The translations under genes were made by a program, and so were the position numbers. A DNA stretch of 64,000 nt, taken from Aureibaculum algae (GTDB taxonomy: Bacteria; Bacteroidota; Bacteroidia; Flavobacteriales; Flavobacteriaceae). Position 1 is the first letter of the stretch; each line of letters begins with the position of its first letter. Shown piece by piece: positions 1-9,599 of this stretch. The notes below the pieces were generated by a model. The model was not told the origin of the DNA and ran no database searches. It worked only from the letters and a program-made list of their open reading frames with translations. The stretch is from assembly GCF_006065315.1 (NCBI RefSeq), contig NZ_CP040749.1:4362001-4426000 (forward strand), read 5' to 3'.

Positions 1-351
1 CTTAATGATGGACAAGGAAATTTCACGTTTAATCCTTTTGAAAACGAAGTTCAACGATCACCAATTAATAGTATTATTTATGATGATTTGGATGGCGATG
101 GACTTGAAGATTTACTACTTGCAGGAAACAATTATCAATCAGAAATTCAAACAACAAGAGCTGATGGAGGGATTGGTGCATTTTTAAAAGGAGACGGTAA
201 AGGTGGATTTGTCTATAAATCAAATTTACTAACGGGATTCTTTGCAGATGGAGATGTTAGAGATATGATTGAAATCAATTTGGGTAAAACAAAATATATA
301 ATGGTTACGAACAATAATTCAAAACCAAACCTTTTTAGAATTAAAAAATAG
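1..351 (+). CDS. C-terminal end of a VCBS/FG-GAP repeat protein (partial)
   Basis: The open frame starts before the window and ends with TAA at 349-351. The visible 116 residues contain two calcium-loop-like repeats typical of FG-GAP/VCBS beta-propeller proteins: an N-D-G-Q-G-N-F unit near the start, D-L-D-G-D-G-L-E-D around residue 30, and G-D-G-K-G-G-F about 30 residues later. Such secreted or surface proteins are common next to SusC/SusD genes in Bacteroidetes. The substrate cannot be told from this end piece. A strong hairpin terminator follows within 30 bases, so the gene closes its transcription unit and is separate from the regulator downstream on the other strand. Confidence 0.75.
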   Translation, partial: LNDGQGNFTFNPFENEVQRSPINSIIYDDLDGDGLEDLLLAGNNYQSEIQTTRADGGIGAFLKGDGKGGFVYKSNLLTGFFADGDVRDMIEINLGKTKYIMVTNNNSKPNLFRIKK

Positions 352-376
352 TTTAGTATTTTATTAGAATTTTAGT

Positions 377-407
377 AAAAAAGGAGGCAACTGAAACCTC
401 CTTTTTT
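377..407. terminator. Intrinsic terminator after the VCBS protein
   Basis: A perfect 11-bp inverted repeat (AAAAAAGGAGG / CCTCCTTTTTT) with a 9-base loop, A-rich on the left and T-rich on the right. It can act in both directions. It ends the plus-strand VCBS gene, and lies about 85 bases past the stop of the minus-strand regulator. Confidence 0.85.
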
Positions 408-491
408 AATTGGTAATCACCCTACTATTAAAGAACTCCTAGAATTATTGAAAACCCTTTAATTTATAACAAGCAAAAAGAATTAATAAAA

Positions 492-3400
492 TCACTCTTT
501 TTGTTTGACATATTCACTTGGGATAACCCCAAATTGTTTTTTAAAGCATTTTGCAAAGTAAGAGGCGGTATTAAAACCCGTTTGATACATAATTTCTTTT
601 ACCAATAAATCGCTCGATTCAAATAATTGCACTGCTCTTTTCAACTTAATATTTCGAATAAATTCGCTAGAAGACAATCCTGTTAATTCTTTAAATTTTA
701 AATATAAATTACTTCGGCTATGCCCCATTTCTTTAACCAACATTTCTACATTAAACTCCGTATTCATCATGTTTTTCTCAACAATTTCTATGGCGTGTTG
801 CAAAAATTTTTCATCAACAGAAGTAACGGTAACTTCCTTTGGTTGCAAAGTAATATCTCTGCTAAATCTTCTTCGCAGCTCATCTCTTTGCTTTATAATA
901 TTTTTAATTTTCAGCTCTAATATTTCAATATCAAAAGGCTTTCTCACATAACCGTCAGCGCCAATTTTTAGACTATTAATCTCGCTTTCTTGTGAGGCTT
1001 TTGCAGTAAGCATAATTACTGGAATATGGCTAGTTTCCTTCGTAGTTTTTAACTTTAAACAAAACTCTTCACCATCCATAACGGGCATTAAAAGATCTGT
1101 TAAAATAATGTTTGGTACAATTTTATTTGCAATTTCTAAACCTACCTTACCATTGTTAGCTTCATAAACACTATAATCTTTACTTAAAACTTGCTTAATA
1201 AAAGACCTAATATCCGGGTTATCATCAACCACCAATAATGCTGGTAATTTTGATTTTGTTTTGGTCAAGTCCTGATCTAAAATATCATCATTCATATCAA
1301 CAGCAAACAATTCCGCCTCTGAAGTTCTAATTAAATAATCAGAATCATTCTCTTCTTTGCATGTAATATCCGGTTTTTTTAAATACGCATTTTTCTCAGT
1401 AGGTAATTTAAAGGTAAATGTTGTACCTTGTTCTGGACTGCTAAACACTTCTATAGAACCTTGGTGTAACTCAACCAAGCTTTTGGTAAAAGATAACCCA
1501 ATACCACTTCCTGTTTTATTTTGTTTTTCATAATTTTTTTCTACATAAAATCTTTCAAAAATATGATGCTCTTTAGCTTTAGGAATCCCTGGACCTGAGT
1601 CTTTCACACTAACAACAACAGAATCCATACCATTATTTGCACCAACTTCTTTAGAGATAGTAGCGATGACAGAACCGTTATTTGGCGTAAATTTAAATGC
1701 ATTTGACAATAAGTTATTCATTATTTTTTCAATTGCATCATGATCAAACCAGGATGAAATCACATTTTCTTCTGAATTTATAGTAAAGTTAATGTCATTT
1801 TTATGTGCAAGAAATTGAAAAGTTTCACCAACTTCTTTAATAAAAGAAATGATATTACCATTTCTAACTACTAATTTCATTTTTCCTTGATTCAACTTTC
1901 TAAAATCAAGTAACTGATTAATTAAACGCATTAAAGATTCTGTATTTTTTTCCATTAATCCATACTGCTCTTTAATAGTTTCTTTGTCAAGACTATCAAT
2001 ATTTTTTTGTAAATATTTTAAAGGGCCTTTAATCAATGTCAAAGGTGTTCTAAATTCATGAGATATATTGGTGAAAAATTCTAATTTTAGTTGTTGTAAC
2101 TCTTCTCTTTTCTCTTTTTCTAGATGATCTAGTTGTAATTGGTGTTTTTCGGTTGTTCGAATAATGGTAAACCTTCTAAATGCTAAAAGCATGGCAATGG
2201 CTAACAAACCATAACTAATATAGGCAACAATAGTTCTCCACCAAGGTGGGATTATTGTTAACTCAATTTTAGAAGGAGTATCGTCCCAAATACCATCATT
2301 GTTCGATGCTTTTGCCATTAAAGTGTATGAGCCGGGTTGTAAGTTGGTATATGTAGCAAAACGCTTGGTGGAGTTGGTGTAAATCCAATCCTTATCAAAG
2401 CCTTCTAACTTATAGGCATATTTATTTTTAAGTGGTGCTGCATAATGTAAACCCGCAAACTCGAAAGAGAAACTGTTGTCTTTATAATCTATTCTTATTT
2501 TACTTATTTCGTCTATTGACTTATCTAAAATAACTCTTCTAGCTATTTTTTCACCAATTTTAACTGGCTTGTTAAATATAGAAAAGTTGGTAACTACAGT
2601 TTCTGACGGAAAAGTATTGTCTTTAATCTCATCAGGATAAAAGGCATTGAATCCGTTAACTCCACCGAATAACATTTCGCCATCTTTTCTTTTCCAGCAA
2701 GCTAATTCTTGAAACTCTTCACTTTGTAAACCATCATTTACATCATAATTTTTAAACGATTCATTTTCTGGGTTAAACTTCGTTAAACCCTTATTGCTTG
2801 ACAACCAAAGGTTACCTTGACCATCTTCTAAAATTCCTTTTATAACATTGTTTGGCAATCCATCTTTTTCAGAGTAATTTTTAAATTTTATATTTTCGCC
2901 CTTTTTGTCATCTATAACTTTACTAAGACCTCCACCAAAGGTGCCAATCCAAAGAGTACCTTTATTGCTTTCATATATGCTTAAAATGTAATTGTGATTT
3001 ATGCTCGAACTATCTCCTAAAATATTTCGGCAGCTCTGAAAAACAGGCTCCTCTTTATCGGTTTGACTAGCATCTAATTTAGATAAACCGTTACCTGTAG
3101 CAAACCAAATATTACCATGACTATCTTCATAAATATTTCTGATAATATCGTTGGCAATAGAATTTGGGTTATTTTTATTATGATAATATATGTTTTTTTT
3201 ATACGAATTTGAATTTACATCAAACACATATCGATAAACACCATTATCATAAGTACCAATCCAAAAGTTTTTTTTATGATCTTTTAAAATAGAAAAGACA
3301 CTGCTTTTTACATCAGCAATGGGTTTGATATTTTTTTCGTCAATTTTTTTGGGATCTGAAATATCCAATTGATATAAAACAGGAGCAGATTCTCCTCCAA

Positions 3401-4673
3401 AAAGCAATGTTTTTTTATTATTTAATAAAACTTCAGATATAGTAAATGTTTTAGAAATACTTTCGAATTTCTGAAAATTTTTATAGGTTCCGTCATCATT
3501 CTCTTTGATGATGTAATTTAACCCACCTCCTTCTGTACCAATCCATAAAGTACCATTACTATCTTCAAATATGGATCGAATTTTATCATAACTCAAACTA
3601 TTAGGGTCTGTTGTTTTTTTAATGTGCCTAAAATTCTTTCGCTGCGGATCGTACTTATTAATACCACCACCGTTGGTACCAACCCACATAATCCCCGTTT
3701 GATCTTTAAATATGGAACTAATAATATTCTTGCTAATACTCTTTGTGTTGGCCGATTCGTTTTTTAAATGATCTATCCATTTCGGCAACCTATTTTTATC
3801 GGAGTTATCTAATAAAACCAACCCTTTATTAGAACCTACCCAAATTTGATTATTATTATCAAATTCGAGTTCATTATATATTCCACTTAAAATTTTAACC
3901 ATTTCAAATGATTCACCGGTTTTTTGCTGGATAAAAACACCATTACCAGATGTAACCACAAATCTACCATAAGCATCTTGGGCAATAGATTGAAAATTAA
4001 AATTTGGCAAGTTGAATTGGTTATTCTTCTTTTCAATTTCATAAGAGTCTTTACTTATTTTATAAACACCTAAATAAGAACTTACCCATATATTTTCGTC
4101 AGCATCTTCAAACAAACTCGTAATATCGTTGTTGACATCACTTTCAGGAAGAATTTTCTCCAGTGTTAGTCTTTTAAATTTGAGATTCGTAACACCTACA
4201 TTGAGATTGGCAACATTTAACCCTATTTTTGTTCCAACCCAAAGTCTATTATTTTTATCTAATAAAACTGAAATAATATGATTACTGTCTAAACTTGTAT
4301 CGTCTTCTTCTATATTTTTAAAAACAGTAAACTTTTCTGTAACTCTGTCAAAATAGTTCAGTCCACCACCTGTAGTGCCAACCCATAGATTACCCTGTTT
4401 GTCGCCATCAATGGCAAAAATTAGATTACTACTGATGCTGTTTTCATTACCCATTCCGGGTTGGTAAACCGTAAAATCATAGCCATCATATTTGTTTAAA
4501 CCGTCATGAGTACCGAACCACATATAGCCTTTCTCATCTTGATAAATACAATTTACATCATTTTGTGAAAGCCCTTTTGAAGAATTGATATGCTCAAAAT
4601 AAATTGGGTTTTGTGCGTACAATTCAACAAAAAATGCAATAAAAACAAAAAAAATAGTATATCGTAGTTTCAT
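492..4673 (-). CDS. Hybrid two-component system regulator (HTCS) of the galactan locus
   Basis: This is a one-protein sensor kinase plus response regulator, the usual master switch of polysaccharide loci in Bacteroidetes. Counted from the longest frame (start 4703), it has a signal peptide ending in L-Y-A-Q, two seven-bladed Reg_prop propellers (about residues 35-760) with many D-x-x-G-x-x-W-x-G-T repeats, a Y_Y_Y domain, one membrane helix near residue 845, a HisKA domain with phospho-acceptor His882 in S-H-E-F-R-T-P, a HATPase domain with G-S-G-I-G-L-S, a receiver with Asp1203 in L-T-D-L-L-M-P, and a C-terminal AraC-type helix-turn-helix. I chose the start at 4673 because a normal signal peptide begins there; the frame stays open to 4703. 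It is divergent from the GH16 gene and probably senses a periplasmic galactan oligosaccharide. The ligand is an inference from context. Confidence 0.95.
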   Translation of the reverse strand: MKLRYTIFFVFIAFFVELYAQNPIYFEHINSSKGLSQNDVNCIYQDEKGYMWFGTHDGLNKYDGYDFTVYQPGMGNENSISSNLIFAIDGDKQGNLWVGTTGGGLNYFDRVTEKFTVFKNIEEDDTSLDSNHIISVLLDKNNRLWVGTKIGLNVANLNVGVTNLKFKRLTLEKILPESDVNNDITSLFEDADENIWVSSYLGVYKISKDSYEIEKKNNQFNLPNFNFQSIAQDAYGRFVVTSGNGVFIQQKTGESFEMVKILSGIYNELEFDNNNQIWVGSNKGLVLLDNSDKNRLPKWIDHLKNESANTKSISKNIISSIFKDQTGIMWVGTNGGGINKYDPQRKNFRHIKKTTDPNSLSYDKIRSIFEDSNGTLWIGTEGGGLNYIIKENDDGTYKNFQKFESISKTFTISEVLLNNKKTLLFGGESAPVLYQLDISDPKKIDEKNIKPIADVKSSVFSILKDHKKNFWIGTYDNGVYRYVFDVNSNSYKKNIYYHNKNNPNSIANDIIRNIYEDSHGNIWFATGNGLSKLDASQTDKEEPVFQSCRNILGDSSSINHNYILSIYESNKGTLWIGTFGGGLSKVIDDKKGENIKFKNYSEKDGLPNNVIKGILEDGQGNLWLSSNKGLTKFNPENESFKNYDVNDGLQSEEFQELACWKRKDGEMLFGGVNGFNAFYPDEIKDNTFPSETVVTNFSIFNKPVKIGEKIARRVILDKSIDEISKIRIDYKDNSFSFEFAGLHYAAPLKNKYAYKLEGFDKDWIYTNSTKRFATYTNLQPGSYTLMAKASNNDGIWDDTPSKIELTIIPPWWRTIVAYISYGLLAIAMLLAFRRFTIIRTTEKHQLQLDHLEKEKREELQQLKLEFFTNISHEFRTPLTLIKGPLKYLQKNIDSLDKETIKEQYGLMEKNTESLMRLINQLLDFRKLNQGKMKLVVRNGNIISFIKEVGETFQFLAHKNDINFTINSEENVISSWFDHDAIEKIMNNLLSNAFKFTPNNGSVIATISKEVGANNGMDSVVVSVKDSGPGIPKAKEHHIFERFYVEKNYEKQNKTGSGIGLSFTKSLVELHQGSIEVFSSPEQGTTFTFKLPTEKNAYLKKPDITCKEENDSDYLIRTSEAELFAVDMNDDILDQDLTKTKSKLPALLVVDDNPDIRSFIKQVLSKDYSVYEANNGKVGLEIANKIVPNIILTDLLMPVMDGEEFCLKLKTTKETSHIPVIMLTAKASQESEINSLKIGADGYVRKPFDIEILELKIKNIIKQRDELRRRFSRDITLQPKEVTVTSVDEKFLQHAIEIVEKNMMNTEFNVEMLVKEMGHSRSNLYLKFKELTGLSSSEFIRNIKLKRAVQLFESSDLLVKEIMYQTGFNTASYFAKCFKKQFGVIPSEYVKQKE

Positions 4674-4776
4674 ATGTTTTATCAAAAAAACTTTAAAGAT
4701 CAAATATATTAATTAAATAGTACTTTTCTAACATTTTAATTTTTTGAAAAATCACAATTCTTAGGATATCATTGCT

Positions 4777-4788
4777 CATTTGTTATAG
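4777..4788. promoter_or_regulatory. Candidate operator CATTTGTTATAG between regulator and GH16
   Basis: The 196-base gap between the divergent HTCS and GH16 genes holds CATTTGTTATAG. Very similar boxes occur upstream of both SusD genes, the sulfatase at 41159 and, with one change, the GH86 gene. A shared regulator site is an inference; the spacing and strand differ between copies. Confidence 0.35.
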
Positions 4789-4869
4789 TAAATCAACCCT
4801 AAGTTGCCTTTATTCATGACAAAAAAGTTGAATTTAGCAATTACAAACTGAATTTTAAACAAAAAACAC

Positions 4870-6105
4870 ATGCAAATTAACAAGCTACTATTTTTAGTTT
4901 TTGTACTTGCTTTTTTAACTACATATGCACAGCCGCCAAAACCTCCTTTAGGGCAACGCTGGATTTTAAATGAACAGTTTTCAGATGAATTTAATGGCAT
5001 GCAATTAGATCAGAATAAATGGTTTAACTATCATCCTACTTGGGCCGGTAGAGTGCCGGGAATATTTTTACCTTCTCAAGTAAAAGTTGCCGATGGTTAT
5101 TTACAACTCAAAGGTGGCAAAATGAAAAAAGACAGCGTGATAATTGCAAAAAATGGAACAAAAAGAGTTTTTAATATTGCCTCTGCGGCCGTAGTTTCCA
5201 AAACAATGGACGCCAGTTTTGGTTACTACGAATGTAAATTCAAAGCTGCAAAAACTACTATGTCAACAACCTTTTGGTTATCTACAAGAAAACATTTTTC
5301 TGGTTCTAAAAATTGTAATGACACCTATGGATTAGAACTCGATATACAAGAATGCATTGGTCGTGAGGGAGATTTTGACGGAAAATGGTTTGCTAAAGGA
5401 ATGCACTCTAATTCCCATTTTTGGTATACCGATTGTGAAGGGGAAAATAATGACTTCCGTGCAAAAGAGGTTCGATTTGAGGATGAAAATTTAGCTTCTG
5501 AAGATTTTAACATATATGGAGGTTGGTGGAAAGATGCAAGTAACGCTAGTTTTTACTATAACAATAGTGAACCACAACACATGGAGTTTTACAAAGAAAT
5601 TAAAGAGAAACCATTCGATCAAAAAATGGGTTTAAATTTAGTATCCGAAACTTACCCGTTCCCATGGATTAGTTTACCTAACGATAATGAACTAGAAGAT
5701 GACAATAAGAATACCGCATATTATGATTGGGTTCGTGCCTACATTTTAGTTGCGGCAAACGATTCAACAAAAACTTCTAAAAACAATACTCCAAAATTAG
5801 AAATTTATGAGGAATCTATTCTGATAGAAGAAAATTCTATTTCTTTTAAGAACGATAAACAATTGGAATTTTTATACACTTCAAAAACCAATGAAGATTA
5901 TCTATTAGAATTTATCATAACAAATACAAACAACAAGATTATTGCCAAAACAAATAGTAAGGCTTACACAGGTTACACGTATAATTCACAAATAATACCT
6001 TTGAAAAGTAACTTAAAGACATCTAAAAAGTATTTTTTAACAGCTTTACTTAAGCATATAAATAACCACAAAACCATTGCAAAACAAACCATTATCATAA
6101 AATAG
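4870..6105 (+). CDS. GH16 endo-beta-galactanase (agarase/porphyranase type)
   Basis: A secreted endo-hydrolase predicted to cut beta-1,4 bonds in red-algal galactans. A signal peptide covers about residues 1-20, ending T-Y-A-Q. The catalytic GH16 beta-jelly-roll follows (about residues 30-295), with the family signature E156-x-D158-x-x-E161 read as E-L-D-I-Q-E, where the first Glu is the nucleophile and the last the acid/base. The block D-E-F-N-G and the W-V-R-A-Y closing strand are also family-typical. A C-terminal domain of about 110 residues is not recognised. The gene is 18 bases from the GH117 gene, so both are probably co-transcribed. Agarase against porphyranase cannot be settled by eye; the neighbourhood (GH86, GH117, GH2, anhydrogalactose genes) supports an agar-type substrate. 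Confidence 0.88.
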   Translation: MQINKLLFLVFVLAFLTTYAQPPKPPLGQRWILNEQFSDEFNGMQLDQNKWFNYHPTWAGRVPGIFLPSQVKVADGYLQLKGGKMKKDSVIIAKNGTKRVFNIASAAVVSKTMDASFGYYECKFKAAKTTMSTTFWLSTRKHFSGSKNCNDTYGLELDIQECIGREGDFDGKWFAKGMHSNSHFWYTDCEGENNDFRAKEVRFEDENLASEDFNIYGGWWKDASNASFYYNNSEPQHMEFYKEIKEKPFDQKMGLNLVSETYPFPWISLPNDNELEDDNKNTAYYDWVRAYILVAANDSTKTSKNNTPKLEIYEESILIEENSISFKNDKQLEFLYTSKTNEDYLLEFIITNTNNKIIAKTNSKAYTGYTYNSQIIPLKSNLKTSKKYFLTALLKHINNHKTIAKQTIIIK

Positions 6106-6123
6106 TAAAATAAATTTCAACCA

Positions 6124-7380
6124 ATGAAAAAAGTATTCCTTGTAACTTTATTATGTGTTAGCTCATTTTTTAGCCAAGCACAAAAGCCTAATAATCAAGA
6201 AAAAAGCTTCCCTTTTATTCTTCCTAAAGAAAAGCCAAATCAAAAACTTAGTGCTGCATTAGAGCGTAATTATGATGCTTATTTAGCTCCAAGACCACAA
6301 GACAACGAGTTGTATTCTCAATTTAAATATACCGAATTGAAAGGATTTGATTATCATAATCATGATGGTACAATTTCTCGTCGAGATCCTTCTAAAGTGA
6401 TTTTTGCCAACGGAAAATACTATGTTTGGTATACATATCGGCACACGCCTACACCACCTCAAGGTGCAGAAAAAAGTAGCGGAACTATTCCTTCTAGTGA
6501 CTGGGATTTAGCAGAAATTTGGTATGCAACTAGTACAGATGGGTTTACTTGGGAAGAACAAGGAGTTGCCGTACCAAGACCACCAAAACCAAATGTGGGT
6601 TGGCGCTCTGTTACAACCACCGATATTTTAGAGTGGAAAGGAAAATATTATTTGTATTATCAAGGCTTTATGGAAGCAAGTGGAAAACGCGGCGACGATT
6701 GCCCGGTTGCGGTTTCTTATGCAGATTCTCCAGATGGCCCTTGGACTCCATATAACAAAATTGTAATACCCAATGGTTCAGAAGGTGAATGGGATCAATA
6801 TTCTATTCATGACCCATATCCTTTGGTGTACAAAGGAAAGATCTATTTGTACTATAAATCTGATTTTGATGGCAAACCTGATTTAGTTCGTATGCAAGGT
6901 TTAGCTGTAGCGGATAATCCTCTAGGTCCGTTTACAAAAAATCCTACAAATCCTGTGATTAATTCTGGTCATGAAACAACTTTATTTCCTTTTAAAGAAG
7001 GAATTGCAGCTTTAGTAATTCGAGATGGCAACGAACATCATACCATACAATATGCTAAAGACGGCGTTAACTTTGAAATTGCTGCAATTACTGAATTAAT
7101 GCCAAACGCTGGCGGCCCTTTTATTCCAGATGCCTTTACAAATACAAAAAATGGTCGTGGTATTACATGGGGAATTTCTCATTTTACCAACGCAACAACA
7201 TGGGATAAAAATCATGCCGTCTTAGCAAGATTTGATTGTGATTTGAGTCAAGATATTCATGATGAATTTATGAAAAATACGAATATCCAAAATAAACCCG
7301 AGTATTATTACGGCCAAGGATTAAATAAAAAACAATTAGAGAGGATTCAATCAGATAATAAAAAAATAATTCAAAAATAA
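6124..7380 (+). CDS. GH117 alpha-1,3-(3,6-anhydro)-L-galactosidase-like enzyme
   Basis: Predicted to release the terminal 3,6-anhydro-L-galactose from neoagaro-oligosaccharides. A signal peptide (about residues 1-20, ending S-Q-A-Q) targets it to the periplasm. The five-bladed propeller carries the GH117 landmarks: R-R-D-P with Asp88, I-H-D-P with Asp230 and S-G-H-E with His283, which line up in order and spacing with the catalytic residues described for Zobellia GH117 enzymes (Asp97, Asp252, His302). W-Y-A-T-S-T-D-G-F-T-W and S-P-D-G-P-W are propeller motifs. It is clearly more divergent than the GH117 pair at 22852 and 37705, so it may belong to another GH117 clade with a different specificity. 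It follows the GH16 gene directly, giving an endo/exo pair. Confidence 0.85.
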   Translation: MKKVFLVTLLCVSSFFSQAQKPNNQEKSFPFILPKEKPNQKLSAALERNYDAYLAPRPQDNELYSQFKYTELKGFDYHNHDGTISRRDPSKVIFANGKYYVWYTYRHTPTPPQGAEKSSGTIPSSDWDLAEIWYATSTDGFTWEEQGVAVPRPPKPNVGWRSVTTTDILEWKGKYYLYYQGFMEASGKRGDDCPVAVSYADSPDGPWTPYNKIVIPNGSEGEWDQYSIHDPYPLVYKGKIYLYYKSDFDGKPDLVRMQGLAVADNPLGPFTKNPTNPVINSGHETTLFPFKEGIAALVIRDGNEHHTIQYAKDGVNFEIAAITELMPNAGGPFIPDAFTNTKNGRGITWGISHFTNATTWDKNHAVLARFDCDLSQDIHDEFMKNTNIQNKPEYYYGQGLNKKQLERIQSDNKKIIQK

Positions 7381-7630
7381 ATTAAAAAACCTATTTAAGT
7401 TTGATGCTAAAAATAGTGGCTATATTTAAAGAACCATCTTAAAAATGAATCTATTTTGGGTATTAAGCCATGTAGTTTCATCTTAAAATCAGATGGAGGG
7501 TTTCTTGCGATTCTTGCGAATGGAAAGGAAAATAACAGTTCTGTTTTTCCTATTTTCAACACAAAATTCAATCACGAAATTTAAGTGTCAGAAATAGAGC
7601 GAGTTAATTAGAAAAAGAGGATACTTCCAA

Positions 7631-9250
7631 CTAGAGATTGTTAATAAACTCCGTTAAGCTATCTTTTCTATCTAAATCTAGTTTTTTTCGTAAACGATAT
7701 CTCGAAGTATGCACACTTTCTATGCTTATTCCTAATATGGAAGACATTTCTTTACTCGAAAAATTCAGTTTCACTAAAGCACATAATTTTTGATCAGCTT
7801 GGGTCAATTTTGGGAATTTTTCTTTTAAATTTTTATAAAAACTCTGATTAATATTAGTAAACCTTACTTCAAATTCTTTCCAGCTACTCGATGGATTTCT
7901 TTGAACGCTACTAATCATTCTTTCTATGACACGAGTATCGATCTTATCTTCTTGTTTGGCTAATTTTCCTTTTAAAGATTCTAAAAATTCTTCCTTTTCA
8001 ATTAATTGAAGCGCAGAGGCTGCCAGCTGCTTATTTTTTATCTCTAAGGTCTCATTTTGCCTTTGTTGGTCTAGCTCTTGCTTCTTTCTTAAAACTTCTT
8101 TTTCGCTCCGATGTTTTAATCTTAGGTTTCTCGTAAAAAGTATCGCATAAAATAAAATGAATAGTATAGTAACAGATAATAAAATAGATTTAAGTAACCA
8201 AACCCTATCCTCATGCTCTAATTCTGCTAAGCGCTGTTCTTTTACAAGCGCTTCCTGTTTTTGTTTTTCAACGCGATAATCATCCTTTATTTCTAACAAA
8301 TGTTGGTTGTTATCACTTCTACTTCCGAATATTTTATCATTTAAATTATGTGCTTTCTCCAGACTAAAAAAAGCTTCTTTGTACCTATTATTAGCATAGT
8401 ACAATTTTGATAATGAAGTATAAATTCTCGGCAAATAATTACTATGACTATGATAAATATTACATAATCGTAGCGATTCTTCAAAAGACGCTTCGCTTTC
8501 TTTAAAACTATTGGTTTCACGATAAACCTCTCCAAGTAGAAAATAAATAATTACTAAATACGATTTATTGGTTTCTTTGAAAAAATATTCACAAGATCTT
8601 AGCCTTTCTATTGCCAAAACACTCCTCCCTTCTTTATGATCTATATAAGCTAATTCTCCTTCAGCATAATACCCTATTTCTTCTGTAATAAAGGTTTGCA
8701 TCTGATTGGTACTATCCAAATACTTTTTAGCCATTTCAAAATCTTCATTATCTCTATAAAAAACAGCTAATGAAAAATAATTACTTCTAAGATTTTTATA
8801 ATTCTCCAAAGGAGATGCTTTCATTTTTTTATGAATCAAAATAGATTGATTAAAATACTTTTTAGCAGCACTATCTCTTTTATAATAACCATAGAGCCAT
8901 CCCAAGTCTTGGTATAATAACCCTAACGAAATAGAATCTTTTGATTTATCTGCTAATAATAATGCACTCCAGTAGCCATCATAAGACTTTCCATAATCCA
9001 CATTATGAGAATATAAAAATGACAATTCACGTAAACCCATAATAGAAGCAGAAGTGTCTTTTTTTTGCATTTGAAACTCGATACTTTTATTATAAAAATA
9101 AACGGCACTATCTAGCTTCTGAAATTTATAGAATTCTGCTTTTTCAAATAGACTATCAGGAGGTATAATATCTTGAGCTCTCCCAACATTAAAAACAACA
9201 AAGAAAAATATAAATAATATTATCGGTAAAGAAAATATTTTATTTCCCAT
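7631..9250 (-). CDS. TPR protein with membrane segment and LuxR-type DNA-binding domain
   Basis: A membrane-bound transcription regulator of a type common in Flavobacteria. It has a signal-like hydrophobic N-terminus (residues 1-25), about eight tetratricopeptide-like helical repeats (roughly 35-330), a charged coiled stretch rich in K, Q and E, a single transmembrane helix near residue 365 (I-L-L-S-V-T-I-L-F-I-L-F), a second coiled coil, and a C-terminal LuxR/GerE-like helix-turn-helix (about 475-535: A-D-Q-K-L-C-A-L, S-S-K-E-M-S-S-I-L-G-I, then H-T-S-R-Y-R-L-R-K-K-L). The sensory part is probably periplasmic and the DNA-binding part cytoplasmic. It is transcribed away from the GH86 gene, which suggests it may control the GH86/GH2 segment; that is inference. 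Confidence 0.85.
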   Translation of the reverse strand: MGNKIFSLPIILFIFFFVVFNVGRAQDIIPPDSLFEKAEFYKFQKLDSAVYFYNKSIEFQMQKKDTSASIMGLRELSFLYSHNVDYGKSYDGYWSALLLADKSKDSISLGLLYQDLGWLYGYYKRDSAAKKYFNQSILIHKKMKASPLENYKNLRSNYFSLAVFYRDNEDFEMAKKYLDSTNQMQTFITEEIGYYAEGELAYIDHKEGRSVLAIERLRSCEYFFKETNKSYLVIIYFLLGEVYRETNSFKESEASFEESLRLCNIYHSHSNYLPRIYTSLSKLYYANNRYKEAFFSLEKAHNLNDKIFGSRSDNNQHLLEIKDDYRVEKQKQEALVKEQRLAELEHEDRVWLLKSILLSVTILFILFYAILFTRNLRLKHRSEKEVLRKKQELDQQRQNETLEIKNKQLAASALQLIEKEEFLESLKGKLAKQEDKIDTRVIERMISSVQRNPSSSWKEFEVRFTNINQSFYKNLKEKFPKLTQADQKLCALVKLNFSSKEMSSILGISIESVHTSRYRLRKKLDLDRKDSLTEFINNL

Positions 9251-9599
9251 AATTCACTATTTAATTTGATATTGATAACTAGACAATTTCTATTATAAAA
9301 ATTTCAAAAGCAATGATAGCAAAATCTATTTTAATCAACCCACCTATTAAGAACTGTTCAGTCCGTTTTAACCATATGTTATACAACTAAAAACGTACAA
9401 GCATATAAAGATAAGTAAAATCAGTAATTTTAACCTTTTATATACACTTATAAAATAATCATTTTATAGAAGTATTAGTTTTGTTCAGATAGGTATTTTA
9501 TAAATTTTGTATATGTTCAGTTTTAATCGAGTTAAAAAAAATGAAATCAAATATTTTAATAGCCATATTTGCTTTACTTAAAGTGGAGGACTTAAATGG
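9251..9599. other. Divergent intergenic region before the GH86 gene
   Basis: 349 bases without a supported gene. It holds a candidate operator (9371-9384) and, near 9479-9509, a TTTTG followed after 17 bases by TAAATTTTG, which resembles the Bacteroidetes -33/-7 promoter pair. A 33-codon reading frame (9541-9642) with a hydrophobic start overlaps the GH86 start in another frame; I see no homology in it. Confidence 0.45.
9371..9384. promoter_or_regulatory. Candidate operator ACCATATGTTATAC
   Basis: Resembles the CATTTGTTATAG box at 4777 and the ACCATTTGTT boxes at 34891 and 36630. It lies about 110 bases upstream of the proposed promoter-like element of the GH86 gene. Assignment to the HTCS is inference. 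Confidence 0.25.
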